Positions 16,408 through 26,056 of a DNA stretch of 51,275 bases are shown here, in pieces. Numbering within the stretch: position 1 is the first letter of the stretch; each line of letters starts with the position of its first letter. The stretch comes from Desulfobacteraceae bacterium 4572_123. GTDB taxonomy: Bacteria > Desulfobacterota > Desulfobacteria > Desulfobacterales > 4572-123. The translations under genes and the position numbers were made by a program. The stretch spans positions 1 to 51,275 of the forward strand of contig NBLJ01000023.1 in assembly GCA_002084545.1 (NCBI GenBank), in the 5' to 3' direction. The notes under the pieces are model-generated. The model searched no databases and was not told the DNA's origin. It worked only from the letters and a program-made list of their open reading frames with translations.

Positions 16408-17955
16408 ATGGGCGAACAAAAAGAGAATGGAACCAAGAGCGGATGGATTTTGTACCCCATCGGCAGTAAACCCAAATGGCCTCTGGCAGTATTGCTTGGG
16501 CTTCAGCAATACTTGACCATGTTCGGGGCCACGGTATTAATTCCTTTTATTATCGGAGGCGCCATAGGGATGCCGCCGGATAAACTGGCTCTATTAATTT
16601 CAACCATGTTTTTTGCATCCGGGATCTGTACTCTGCTTCAGCAATCCCCCCTTGGAAACCGGCTTCCTATAATCCAGGGCGGAACGTTTTCATTTTTAGG
16701 GCCGGCATTTGCCATTATCGGTATGGTTGCCGGCAAAAAGCTCGCAGGTGTTGACGTCTGGCAGATTCAAATGCAGGAGCTGGCAGCGGCAATTATGGTA
16801 GCCTCACTTGTGGAAATAGTGCTTGGGTATACCGGAGTCCTGGGCCGTATTAAAAACATTGTCAGCCCAATTGTTATTGGGCCTACAATCGCCATGATTG
16901 GTCTTGCGCTTTTTTCAATCGGAGCGCCCTGGATGGCAACTAACTGGCTTATTTCCTTAATTACCCTTATTGCTCTTATTTTATACTCACAGGTGTTTTC
17001 TTTAAAATCCAAAATGTTTATGATGTTTCCAGTTCTGCTGGCAATTCTCACCGGGTGGCTGGTTGCTTTTCTCGGCACTATTACCGGTTTAATTTCTCCT
17101 GATAATGCGGCATACTTAAAACCCGATCTTATTGCATCGGCTTCCTGGTTCAGCTTTGCTCCCATGGTTCCTTTTAAGTGGGGATTCCCGGATTTTAGCA
17201 GCGCGACCCTGTGGGCCGGCGTATTTGGAATGCTGGCAGGATATTTAGCATCCATGGTGGAATCCATTGGTGATTATTATGCCTGCGCCAGAATTTCAGA
17301 AGCACCTGTACCAACGGAGAGAATGATATCAAGAGGACTGGGCGCGGAAGGCATTGGCTGTTTGATTGCCGGTATTCTTCAAACGGGTAATGGAACAACC
17401 TCTTATTCTGAAAATATCGGGTCCATTGGGCTTACAAGAGTGGCCAGCCGCCGGGTCATTATTGCCGGTGCTCTTTTAATGTTGATTATTCCTCTTTGCG
17501 GGAAATTTGGCGCCAGCCTTGCAACATTGCCAAAACCGGTTGTGGGTGCGATGTTTGTCGGTCTTTTTGGTATGATCGCATCCGTGGGCCTTTCAAATCT
17601 CCAAATTGTAAATTTGAACAATTCCCGCAACCTGTTTATCGTCGGACTTGCATTTTTTTCCGGTTTAAGTGTTCCCTATCATTTTAATCCGATGCTTTCA
17701 GCAGCTGCCGTACCCATTGCCTGGGGAGCAGCAGGGTCATTTGTCAATACTCTGGGTAATATTTTCCAGGCCATTTTGACAACCGGGATGGCCGTTACCG
17801 CTATTGTTGCGATAATTCTGGACAATTTTTTGCCAGGTGCGACAAGGGCGGAAAGAGGCCTTGAAGCATGGGAAAAGGATGCAACGGAAGAAGCATGGAT
17901 TGCAGCGGAAAAAGAATGGGGTAGCATGGCAGAAGGCCAAACCAGGTCCGTATAA
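16408..17955 (+). CDS. NCS2-family nucleobase permease (uracil/xanthine permease type)
   Basis: A 515-residue membrane protein with about 12-14 hydrophobic segments. Family landmarks are LGLQQYLTMFGATVLIPFII in TM1, QGGTFSFLGPAFAII in TM3, and the central SMVESIGDYYACARIS with TGNGTTSYSENIGSIGLTRV, the equivalent of the NAT signature near TM8-TM10. It is a proton or sodium symporter for uracil, thymine, xanthine or a related base. Position in the pyrimidine locus argues for a pyrimidine. About 30 hydrophilic residues at the C-terminus are rich in Glu and Ala. The ribosome site is AGAGGAG. A perfect hairpin follows the stop. Confidence 0.9.
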   Translation: MGEQKENGTKSGWILYPIGSKPKWPLAVLLGLQQYLTMFGATVLIPFIIGGAIGMPPDKLALLISTMFFASGICTLLQQSPLGNRLPIIQGGTFSFLGPAFAIIGMVAGKKLAGVDVWQIQMQELAAAIMVASLVEIVLGYTGVLGRIKNIVSPIVIGPTIAMIGLALFSIGAPWMATNWLISLITLIALILYSQVFSLKSKMFMMFPVLLAILTGWLVAFLGTITGLISPDNAAYLKPDLIASASWFSFAPMVPFKWGFPDFSSATLWAGVFGMLAGYLASMVESIGDYYACARISEAPVPTERMISRGLGAEGIGCLIAGILQTGNGTTSYSENIGSIGLTRVASRRVIIAGALLMLIIPLCGKFGASLATLPKPVVGAMFVGLFGMIASVGLSNLQIVNLNNSRNLFIVGLAFFSGLSVPYHFNPMLSAAAVPIAWGAAGSFVNTLGNIFQAILTTGMAVTAIVAIILDNFLPGATRAERGLEAWEKDATEEAWIAAEKEWGSMAEGQTRSV

Positions 17956-17977
17956 GCTGACCGGCTATTTGTAAACG

Positions 17978-18032
17978 ATATAAAAGTTATGGGAGTTACC
18001 CTGTCGTATCAATACTTCCATAACTTTTATAT
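17978..18032. terminator. Stem-loop after the NCS2 permease gene
   Basis: ATATAAAAGTTATGG (17978-17992) is perfectly complementary to CCATAACTTTTATAT (18018-18032), a 15-bp stem with a 25-base loop and T-rich 3' arm. Probable terminator or partial attenuator between the permease and the next genes. Confidence 0.6.
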
Positions 18033-18079
18033 TTCATGCCCAAGCGAAAATCGCCGATGGCATACAAGGTTTGATTTGC

Positions 18080-18532
18080 ATGGAATTTTTTCAACAATAC
18101 CATATTGCTATTATCGGCAGTCTTTTTTTATGTGTTGTTATCGGCATGACCACGCTTACCTACAAAGAAAAAAAATGGATTAGAAACACCTATAAAAAAG
18201 AAGATATTATAGCCCTGGGATTTGGCGTCACTTGTTACGGCCTGTCTTCAGATCAGGGGCCACCGAAAAGATACAAAGGATTTTTATTGATACACAGGGC
18301 CGGGCTGCTGTTTAAAAATCGATTTTCCAATACCAGATTTGATGTCCCGGGAGAATCCATACAAAAAGCCTATCCCGCATCGTCCCACATGGGTGCCAGA
18401 TTGTATAAGTCAGCTGTGAAGATCGATTTTTCAACCTCCCGGAAACGAATGGACACCATTGCTTTCAAATTGGCCTATCCTCCCCAGTGGATTGAAATTA
18501 TTAAAAAAACATTTATTGAAAATTCGATATAG
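18080..18532 (+). CDS. Membrane-anchored protein of unknown function
   Basis: About 150 residues. ATG at 18080 is preferred over the TTG at 18071 because AAGG lies about 10 nt before it. One N-terminal membrane helix (YHIAIIGSLFLCVVIGMTTL, about residues 6-25) is followed by a soluble part with GFGVTCYG and the mixed strand-like region YKGFLLIHRAGLLFKNRF. I do not recognise a family. It lies between the permease and the M20 hydrolase in the pyrimidine locus, on the same strand, 54 nt before the M20 gene. A link to uptake or to membrane sensing is only suggested by position. The gene ends in TAG. Confidence 0.6.
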   Translation: MEFFQQYHIAIIGSLFLCVVIGMTTLTYKEKKWIRNTYKKEDIIALGFGVTCYGLSSDQGPPKRYKGFLLIHRAGLLFKNRFSNTRFDVPGESIQKAYPASSHMGARLYKSAVKIDFSTSRKRMDTIAFKLAYPPQWIEIIKKTFIENSI

Positions 18533-18586
18533 TATATTTTCATTAAAAATACGCCCGCGATAATCGTTTAAAAAGGGAATTGAGAA

Positions 18587-19825
18587 ATGAAAAAAAATCA
18601 ATTGAGAGTCAATGGCAAACGACTTCAAAATACCCTTGAAGAAATGGCGAAGATAGGGGCGACACCAAGTGGTGGTGTTCAGCGCCTGGCCCTGTCCGAT
18701 GAAGACAAGCTGGCTCGTGATTTGTTTGTAAAATGGCTGAAAGAGCTTGATCTTGAGGTTCGTATCGATGAAGTGGGTAATATTTTTGGAACCCGTAAGG
18801 GTAAAGATAACAGCCTTGCACCGGTAATGAGCGGCTCTCATATTGATTCCCAGCCAAAAGGAGGGCGCTTTGACGGTATTTTAGGCGTCATGGGGGCTCT
18901 TGAGGTGATGCGGGTTCTTAATGAAAATGATATCGAAACCCGCCGCCCTGTTACCATTGTTGCCTGGACAAATGAAGAAGGAACCAGATTTGCGCCTGCA
19001 ATGATGTGTTCCGGGGTGTGGGCAAATGCTCTTGATAAGAATTGGATTTATGACAGAACTGACATCAATGGCAAGCGGTTTGAAGATGAATTGATCCGGA
19101 TCGGGTATAAAGGTGAAACACCTGCGGAAAAATCAGATGTCCACGCCTATTATGAATATCATATCGAACAGGGCCCTGTACTTGAGAAGCAGGGGATAAC
19201 TATCGGTGCTCCCAAAGGTATCGTCTGTCTTCACTGGTATGATATTTATCTTGAGGGCGAAGCCAATCAGGTAGGACCGACTCCCATGGAAGGCCGCCAT
19301 GATGCCCTGTGCGCGGCTGCCGAGATGATCCTGAAAGTCAATGAGCTTCCCGATCGCATGAATGGGAATCTGGTGGCGACGGTAGGGGAGATTCAGAATG
19401 AACCCAACTCCAGAAATATAATTCCGGATAAAGTTCATTTTACCGTGGATATACGTTCCTGGGATGATGATCTGGCCTTAAAGGCATGGGGCCTGGTTAA
19501 ACAGGATTTTCAAAAAATTGCGCAACAAAGAGGATGCCCTATTCGAATTGAAGAGACATGGCGGGTAAAGCATTCGCCGTTTGCTGAAAAATTGGTGCAA
19601 AACATTTTAGATGCCGCAGATACCCTGGGATATTCATCTCTTCGCATGGTAAGCGGGGCCGGGCATGATGCCAGCTATATGAATCAGATTGCACCCACGG
19701 CAATGATATTTGTTCCAAGTATCGGGGGACGAAGTCATGTTGAAGTTGAAAATACAACATGGGAAGATTGTGAAGCAGGCGCAAATGTCTTGCTGCACAG
19801 CATGTTGACCTCGGCTATGGAATAG
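18587..19825 (+). CDS. M20-family amidohydrolase (N-carbamoyl-amino-acid hydrolase / beta-ureidopropionase type)
   Basis: A 412-residue zinc-dependent enzyme of the allantoate amidohydrolase, L-carbamoylase and bacterial beta-ureidopropionase group. Metal-site motifs are SGSHIDSQPKGGRFDGILGV (His and Asp ligands), WTNEEGTRFAPAMMCSGVWA (catalytic and metal Glu), EYHIEQGPVLE, and SGAGHDASYMNQIAPTAMIF near the C-terminus. The dimerisation domain lies between. It would hydrolyse a ureido acid, most simply 3-ureidopropionate, but substrate preference cannot be read from sequence. The ribosome site AAAGGGAATTGAG precedes ATG. It is the last gene on this arm and converges with the Fe-S oxidoreductase, 24 nt away. 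The gene ends in TAG. Confidence 0.88.
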   Translation: MKKNQLRVNGKRLQNTLEEMAKIGATPSGGVQRLALSDEDKLARDLFVKWLKELDLEVRIDEVGNIFGTRKGKDNSLAPVMSGSHIDSQPKGGRFDGILGVMGALEVMRVLNENDIETRRPVTIVAWTNEEGTRFAPAMMCSGVWANALDKNWIYDRTDINGKRFEDELIRIGYKGETPAEKSDVHAYYEYHIEQGPVLEKQGITIGAPKGIVCLHWYDIYLEGEANQVGPTPMEGRHDALCAAAEMILKVNELPDRMNGNLVATVGEIQNEPNSRNIIPDKVHFTVDIRSWDDDLALKAWGLVKQDFQKIAQQRGCPIRIEETWRVKHSPFAEKLVQNILDAADTLGYSSLRMVSGAGHDASYMNQIAPTAMIFVPSIGGRSHVEVENTTWEDCEAGANVLLHSMLTSAME

Positions 19826-19849
19826 AAATATTATAGAAAAGTAAAATTT

Positions 19850-21853
19850 TTAAACCTGTTGATCCAGAAGTTCAGCCAGATCAAGAACTTTAATGTTACT
19901 GTCGCACTCTTTTAATCCGTCCTGAAGCATGGTGCTGCAAAATGGGCAGGCAACAGCCACGCATTCAGCATCGGTTGCGATGACTTCCCGTGCACGTTCC
20001 ACATTGATATATGTCCCCGGGGTTTCCTCCATGAACATGCGGCCGCCTCCGGCACCGCAGCAAAACCCTTTGTCCCTGCTGCGCGGCATTTCCACGGGTT
20101 TTTCGCCCCTATTCATTTTTGTGATTAATTGTCTGGGGGCATCAAAGATGCCGTTCCACCGGCCAAGATAACATGAATCATGAAAGGTAATGGTGCCGAG
20201 TCCGGCCTTTTTGGGGACCAGTTTGCCCTGATTAACCAGATCAAGCAGAAACTCACTATGGTGGATTACCGGGTAGTCCGCGCCGAACCCGGGATATTCA
20301 TTTTTCAGCATGTTATAGGTGTGGGGGCATGCCGTAAGTATTTTTTTTGGTTTATATTCGTTGAGCAGTTCAACATTGGTCATGATCATCATCTGTGCAA
20401 GGTATTCATTACCGGCCCGGCGCGCTGTATCTCCAATTCCCCATTCCCGGGCACCGAGTATGGCAAAGCTGACCCCTGCTTTTTTCAACAGAGAGGCGAG
20501 GGACCTGGCGATTTTGATGCCCCTGTCATCAAAGGACTGAGCAGATCCCACAAACCACAGGATATCGGCGTCGGGCTTTTCCTCCATGGTCGGGATATCA
20601 AGATCCCTGCACCAGTCGGCTCTGGTATCGGAAGCAAACCCCCAGGGATTGCCCTGGTTTTCCAGGTTTGTAAAGGTCTCCTGCATCTCCTCGGGAAAAC
20701 TGGCTTTCATTAGTACCTGGTATTTTCTCGCCTCCAGGATAAAATCAAGATGCTGGATATTTACGGGGCAGATATCTTCGCAGGCCCTGCAGGTTGTGCA
20801 GGACCAGAGTATATCCGATGTGATACCGGTTGTTTCTCCGACAAAGGGTTCGATTTCATCTTTTTTGTTGTCCAGAATCATCCGGGAACATCGGAACAGC
20901 TCGATTTTCAGATCGTGGACAATCGCTTTGGGTGACAGGGGCTTTCCGGAAAAATCAGCAGGGCACTGCTCCTGACACCTGCCGCATTCGGTGCATGCAT
21001 AGAGATTCAGGACATTATACCAGTTGAGTTCATTGATTTTGCCCAGGCCGAAGCTTTCGGCGTCTTCATCCTCAATGTCTGTTTTTTTTATGGCTTTTTC
21101 ACGGGCCAGGGGCTTTAGAAACACATTGGGTGCGGCCGCCAGCAGATGAAGATGCTTGGAACCGGGAATATAGATCAGAAATCCCATGATGGTGAGCATG
21201 TGAATCCAGTATACCACTTCAAAAAAAATCGTTTTGGAAACCGAAGAGAGGGTGTTCAGCCCCAGAACCGACACCGCAAGGGTGGAAACGGGAAACACCC
21301 CTTTGTAATTATAACCATGGGCGGCATAATCAGATACTAGCTGGCAGGCATTTATCAGATGAAAGCTGATGATGATAACACCTGTAAAAAGGATGATCAG
21401 GTTGGCATCCTTTCCCATGGTCAGATATTTCGGTTTTTCAAGCAATCGACGGTATATTGCATAGGCCAGCCCGGCCAGTACCAGGAATGCCAGGATATCC
21501 GCAATAAAGAGATAAACGTTGTAAAGACCTGGAAACAGATGGCCCACGGAAAAACCGGGGAAAACCCCGCGGATCATAAGTTCCAGGGAGTGGGGCTGAA
21601 CAGCAAGAAAACCAAAAAAAATGAGCGTATGTGCCCAGCCGGGCATTTTTTTACGACGTACATTGGTCTGGCCCAGCACATCCTTGAACAATACCCCGAT
21701 TCTTTCGGGGATCCGGTCAATAATAGCTGAATTCACCCCATCCACCGCTTTCATCAGGTGAAACAATTTTTTGACTTTGGTCCAGAAAAGGTAAAAGCTA
21801 GATATCAGCAGTCCTGCCATGATCAATGATTTGACAATAAGATATGATCCCAT
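19850..21853 (-). CDS. Membrane-bound Fe-S oxidoreductase (HdrDE-like, ETF-linked)
   Basis: A 667-residue protein in three parts. The N-terminal membrane domain (about residues 5-235) has roughly six helices, resembles the cytochrome b-like NarI/HdrE domain and carries several His. Next is a two-cluster ferredoxin domain with CTECGRCQEQCP (287-298) and CTTCRACEDICP (352-363). The C-terminal part has two CCG-type modules, including FHDSCYLGRWNG, GFCCGAGGGRMFMEE and ACPFCSTML. Proteins of this plan encoded beside etfBA are thought to pass electrons from reduced ETF to menaquinone in anaerobes lacking classical ETF-QO. It follows etfA by 7 nt and ends the long leftward amine operon. Confidence 0.88.
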   Translation of the reverse strand: MGSYLIVKSLIMAGLLISSFYLFWTKVKKLFHLMKAVDGVNSAIIDRIPERIGVLFKDVLGQTNVRRKKMPGWAHTLIFFGFLAVQPHSLELMIRGVFPGFSVGHLFPGLYNVYLFIADILAFLVLAGLAYAIYRRLLEKPKYLTMGKDANLIILFTGVIIISFHLINACQLVSDYAAHGYNYKGVFPVSTLAVSVLGLNTLSSVSKTIFFEVVYWIHMLTIMGFLIYIPGSKHLHLLAAAPNVFLKPLAREKAIKKTDIEDEDAESFGLGKINELNWYNVLNLYACTECGRCQEQCPADFSGKPLSPKAIVHDLKIELFRCSRMILDNKKDEIEPFVGETTGITSDILWSCTTCRACEDICPVNIQHLDFILEARKYQVLMKASFPEEMQETFTNLENQGNPWGFASDTRADWCRDLDIPTMEEKPDADILWFVGSAQSFDDRGIKIARSLASLLKKAGVSFAILGAREWGIGDTARRAGNEYLAQMMIMTNVELLNEYKPKKILTACPHTYNMLKNEYPGFGADYPVIHHSEFLLDLVNQGKLVPKKAGLGTITFHDSCYLGRWNGIFDAPRQLITKMNRGEKPVEMPRSRDKGFCCGAGGGRMFMEETPGTYINVERAREVIATDAECVAVACPFCSTMLQDGLKECDSNIKVLDLAELLDQQV

Positions 21854-21860
21854 ACTTATA

Positions 21861-22808
21861 TTACCCCTGTTTTTTCAGCTCTCTTGTAAGAGCCGGTACG
21901 ACTTCAAACAGGTCACCGATAATCCCGTAATCCGATTTTGTGAAAATCGGCGCATCCTTATCCGTATTTATGGCCACGATTACTCTGGAAGTCTTCATGC
22001 CGGCAAAGTGCTGGACCGAGCCGGAGAGGCCACAGCCGATGTAGAGCCCGGGGCTGACAATTTTTCCGGTCTGGCCCACCTGCATGGAATGGGGTGCATA
22101 CCCGGCATCCACGGCAGCTCTTGAAGCCCCGACAACCGCATCAAGGCATTGTGCGCATTCTTCCAGAATTTGAAAGTTTTCGGCAGAGGCCATGGGCCGC
22201 CCGCCCGTAATGATCACATTGGCCTCTGTAAGATCTTTTTTCCCGGTTGCCGCTTCCACGGATTTGATAATAACACCGTCACGGTTTTCAATCGCAACCG
22301 TGTGGTCAATAATCGAGCACACCGCAGGCTGCTTTTCCGGTTCAAAACTGTTGGGCCGTATCCCGCAGACAAAAGGTTCAGCCGTCATTTCCAGGGTGGC
22401 TATGGCTTTGCCTGAAAAATTGGATTTTTTAACGGTTTTATCCGCAAAATCCAGATCCACGCAATCTAAAGCCAAAGGTGCGTTTAACTCCACAGCCGTC
22501 CTGGACAGAAGATCATTTCCCACAGGACTGCTCACACCCAACAGGGCTGTTACGCCCAATGTCTTAACACCATCCGCCAATGCCTTTGCAGCAGCTTCGG
22601 GCCGTTTTGCAAGTTCAACACCATGAGAAGAAATGGAAACCACCTCTTTTACACCATAAGATTCCAGAGATTCTTTGTATGAGTCCGCTTTTTCATCAAG
22701 GAGAAAAGCCGCCACATCACCACCTTTGGCAGCGGCGGCAATTACACCCCATAGTGTGTTTTTAACAGCATTATCCGCTGTTTCAATCAACACCCCTGTT
22801 TTTGTCAT
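21861..22808 (-). CDS. etfA: Electron transfer flavoprotein alpha subunit
   Basis: A 315-residue protein. The C-terminal FAD-binding domain is clear: [54 protein letters not shown] and [20 protein letters not shown]. The N-terminal domain pairs with EtfB. EtfAB accepts electrons from flavin dehydrogenases, here most likely the dimethylglycine/sarcosine dehydrogenase-like protein upstream, and passes them to the membrane Fe-S protein downstream. There is no extra N-terminal ferredoxin domain, so it is not the bifurcating long form with that module. The ribosome site is AAGGAGG. It follows etfB by 9 nt. Confidence 0.95.
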   Translation of the reverse strand: MTKTGVLIETADNAVKNTLWGVIAAAAKGGDVAAFLLDEKADSYKESLESYGVKEVVSISSHGVELAKRPEAAAKALADGVKTLGVTALLGVSSPVGNDLLSRTAVELNAPLALDCVDLDFADKTVKKSNFSGKAIATLEMTAEPFVCGIRPNSFEPEKQPAVCSIIDHTVAIENRDGVIIKSVEAATGKKDLTEANVIITGGRPMASAENFQILEECAQCLDAVVGASRAAVDAGYAPHSMQVGQTGKIVSPGLYIGCGLSGSVQHFAGMKTSRVIVAINTDKDAPIFTKSDYGIIGDLFEVVPALTRELKKQG

Positions 22809-22817
22809 ATTTCCTCC

Positions 22818-23585
22818 TTAAATAACTTTTTCTTCTTCTTTTAGAATTTTTATCAGAGATGTCACTATTTCATCGGTGGAGCCTTTTAGCATTCTGGCGC
22901 TGGATCGCTCCTTAACCGGATCAAGTTTTTTTAATTTGCATAAATCGGTCCTGTCAAGGCCAAGGTCTTCAAGGGGTATCTGTTTGATCTCTTTCTTTTT
23001 TGCCTTTAGAATGTCCGGAAGTTTTGGATATCTCGGTTCATTCAATCCCTTTGTCGCACCGATGATACAGGGCGTTTTTACTTCAAGGACTTCCCTTACA
23101 CCGCCACCTATTTCAATCTGGACAATAGCTTTGGAGTCTTCGAGTTTGAAGTCCATAACTCCCGTCACAACAGGAAAACTCAGTTGGGCTCCAAGGTGAT
23201 AGGGCGTTTGCATGCCTTCGCTGTCAACAGACTGTTTCCCGGTAAAAACAAGATCCGGCCGGCCATCTTCCTTAATTGCCCTGCCCAATATTTTTGCTGT
23301 AAATTCACTGGATAAAAATTGCTCGTCGGTTTTAACAAGGATGCCGCGGTTTACACCCATTGCCATGACGGCTCGCAGGGTATTGGCTGCGCCCGTATTA
23401 CCCACGCATACCGCTATGACTTCACCTTCACCTGCCTCGGCAACCAGAGAGATTGCCTCTTCCACACCATATTCATCATAGGGGTTGGCCACATATTTGA
23501 CTTTTGTATCATACCCGGCCTCTCCAACAATTTTTATATTGGCAGCCGTATCCGGAACATGTTTGACACACACATAAATGCGCAT
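22818..23585 (-). CDS. etfB: Electron transfer flavoprotein beta subunit
   Basis: A 255-residue protein beginning MRIYVCVKHVPDT, the usual EtfB start. It has NPYDEYGVEEAI (about 35-46), the nucleotide-binding VGNTGAANTLRAVMAMGVNR, and FTGKQSVDSEGMQTPYHLGA. The pattern around ETLREALAMG/TGKQ sites decides AMP or FAD binding, and I cannot decide bifurcating ability by eye. Its start is preceded by AAGGAA. The gap to the dehydrogenase gene upstream (23586-23692) contains a small hairpin. Confidence 0.95.
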   Translation of the reverse strand: MRIYVCVKHVPDTAANIKIVGEAGYDTKVKYVANPYDEYGVEEAISLVAEAGEGEVIAVCVGNTGAANTLRAVMAMGVNRGILVKTDEQFLSSEFTAKILGRAIKEDGRPDLVFTGKQSVDSEGMQTPYHLGAQLSFPVVTGVMDFKLEDSKAIVQIEIGGGVREVLEVKTPCIIGATKGLNEPRYPKLPDILKAKKKEIKQIPLEDLGLDRTDLCKLKKLDPVKERSSARMLKGSTDEIVTSLIKILKEEEKVI

Positions 23586-23667
23586 TATTTTGATTCCTTT
23601 TGTCTTTGCTTAAATAAAAATATGCTCTCCAAAGGACAGGGATTGCTTACATACCCGTTAAGATGAG

Positions 23668-23687
23668 CGTGTACGTGAGCGTACACG
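23668..23687. repeat. Short palindromic hairpin between the dehydrogenase remnant and etfB
   Basis: CGTGTACG (23668-23675) and CGTACACG (23680-23687) form a perfect 8-bp stem with a TGAG loop. Its alternating GTAC composition is unlike the surrounding sequence. It lies within an operon, so it may be a REP-like unit or an mRNA stability element. Confidence 0.5.
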
Positions 23688-23692
23688 TAATA

Positions 23693-25994
23693 TTACATTT
23701 TTATCGATTTGCCTTCCGGGTCATAAGGCGCTTTCAGATGGATGGTAATGGGATATCTTTTATCTTCGACTTCAATTTCATAAAATTAGAGGCTCGGCAT
23801 CATCGATGGTGAATATCACCAGTTTTTTCTTCAATCCTGCTTTTTTCTGTTTTATGAGGGCGCTTTTTCCGATAAAATTATCCTTGTTCATTTTTACGGC
23901 AAACCCGAGCCCGGCTTCAAAAGGTGTCGTGTCCGGGGTAATATCGCTGCTCCAGTGGCGATATCCTTTTTCGAGACGCAGAGAATCGATGGCATGCAGA
24001 CCGCAAAGCTTTGCATCAAACTCTTTTCCCGCTTCCATAAGGGCATCAAATATTCCCTGGGTAAGGTGGGTTGGAATATATAACTCCCAGCCAAGTTCAC
24101 CCACAAAACTCATGCGAACGGCAAAGGCTTCAGCATGGCCCACACTGATTGGCCTGGCCGTGGCAAAGGGGAAGGCCTCATTGGACAGATCGGCATCCGT
24201 TATTTTAAGGAGAAGATCCCTTGACCTGGGTCCCATAACTCCGAGCATGGTATAGGAGGCGGTCACATCAGTGATGACGGCATCGGCATCTTCAGGAATA
24301 TGACGGGCAATCCAGTCAAAATCTCTTACGGTAGTTGCAGCAGCAGTAATTACAAAAAATTTATTCTCTTCCATTTTTGTAACGGTAACATCTGCTTCAA
24401 TTCCTCCACGTTCATTGAGAAGTTGTGTGTAAACCACCTTTCCCACGGGTACCGACACATTATTGGCGCATATTTTTTGTAAAACGCTCTTAGCATCTTT
24501 TCCCTGAACCAGATAATTACCCATTGAGGTCAGATCATAAATACCGACATTCTCACGGATATTCATGTGTTCCACGGCGGAATATTTAAACCAGTTCTGG
24601 CGTCCCCAGCTATACTCATAAACAGGTTCCACCCCTTTTGGCGCGAACCAGTTAGCTCTTTCCCATCCGGAAGCTACGCCAAAACACGCACCCAGATTCT
24701 TCAGGCTGTCATGGATGGGCGAACATAAAACGTTTCGAGAAGAGACTGGTTGTTTAAAAGGCCAGTGATCAGCATAAATATTTTCTACCGCTTCCATTCG
24801 AACACGTTCTTCAATATAGTTGATGTTGTTTTGCCACTTATTGAAGCGCCGGACATCCACGGGCCAGAGGTCCTCTTCCGGGTATCCCTGGGAAATCCAC
24901 TGTGCCAGTGCCTTTCCGGCACCGCCCGCGCTGGTAATTCCCACTGAATTCATTCCGCATGCAACAAAAAAGTTTTTTACACCGGGCGCCTCTCCCAGCA
25001 TAAATGTGGTATCAGGGGTAAAGCTTTCCGGAACCGTGGTCAGGTTACTGACACCTGCTTCCGCAAAGGCTGGTACCCTCAGGATGGCATTATGGATAAA
25101 CTGTTCCATCTGGTCCCAGTCTTCATCAAGCTGTGTGTATTCAAAATTATCAGGAATACCGTTCATCCCCCAGGTTTTTGCCACGGGTTCAAAACCGCCC
25201 ATGAGAAGCCCGCCCATCTCCTCTTTGATATAAATAAGCCCGTCCATATCCCTGAGATAGGGCATACCCTTATAAACACCCTCAACAGGTTCCGTGGTCA
25301 TATGCATATGTTCCGCCGCTATTAATGGAATGCTGACGCCCGCCATTTTTCCGATTTCTCTTCCCCACATGCCCGCACAGTTGACGATATATTCGCATGA
25401 AATGGTGCCTTTTTCGGTTTTAACGGCTGAAATCGCATTATTGGTCAGTTCAATGCCGAGAACGGCCGTGTTTTCAAAAATTTTCGCTCCCCCCATGCGG
25501 GCGCCTTTGGCCAGTGCCTGAGTGGTATCTTCAGGGTTTGTTACACCGTCATCGACTTGATACCAGGCTCCCACAAGATCGTCCGTCCGCATCACCGGAA
25601 AAAGTTTTTTTGCCTCGTCCAGGCTGATTTCCTCCATTTTAATACCAAATGCCCTTGCCATGCCAAGTGCCCTTAAAAATTCACTTTTTCTGGCTTCCGT
25701 CTTTGCCACCCGCAATGAGCCATGCCTCTGGTATCCTGTCGGCTGGCCTGTTTTTTCTTCAAGGCCTGAATAGAGATCAGCACCATATTTTGCAAGTTTT
25801 GTTAATGAACTTGTGGACCAGAGCTGACCGAGAAGGCCGGCGGCAGCCCATGACGTGCCGGACGAGATCCTTTTGCGCTCCAGCAGCATGACATCTTTCC
25901 AACCGAGTTCCACCAGGTGGTAAGCCGTGCTGCACCCGATAATACCGCCGCCAATAATAACAACCCGTGCATGGGTTGGTATTTGATCGTTCAT
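23693..25994 (-). pseudogene. Dimethylglycine/sarcosine dehydrogenase-like flavoprotein, 3' end broken by deletion and frameshift
   Basis: The intact frame (23778-25994, 738 residues) has an N-terminal DAO-type FAD domain (VVIIGGGIIGCSTAYHL) and a C-terminal GcvT-like folate-binding domain. It stops at IDDAEPLIL with TGA. In the +1 frame directly after the break, the DNA encodes YEIEVEDKRYPITIHLKAPY and a few more residues, ending in TAA at 23693. That matches the family's last strand, and the 50-60 residues that normally lie between are missing. The family oxidises N-methyl groups and hands electrons to ETF, consistent with etfBA downstream. The His that binds FAD covalently in dimethylglycine dehydrogenase (TWHAAG) is replaced (SWAAAG, Ala50), so FAD would be non-covalent. 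The 738-residue form might retain partial function, since the deletion affects only the C-terminal barrel. Confidence 0.75.
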
Positions 25995-26056
25995 GATATC
26001 TCCTGTTAAGTTAGTTTGAATATTAAGACGGATACTGGAGAATATTTTTTCTGCTT

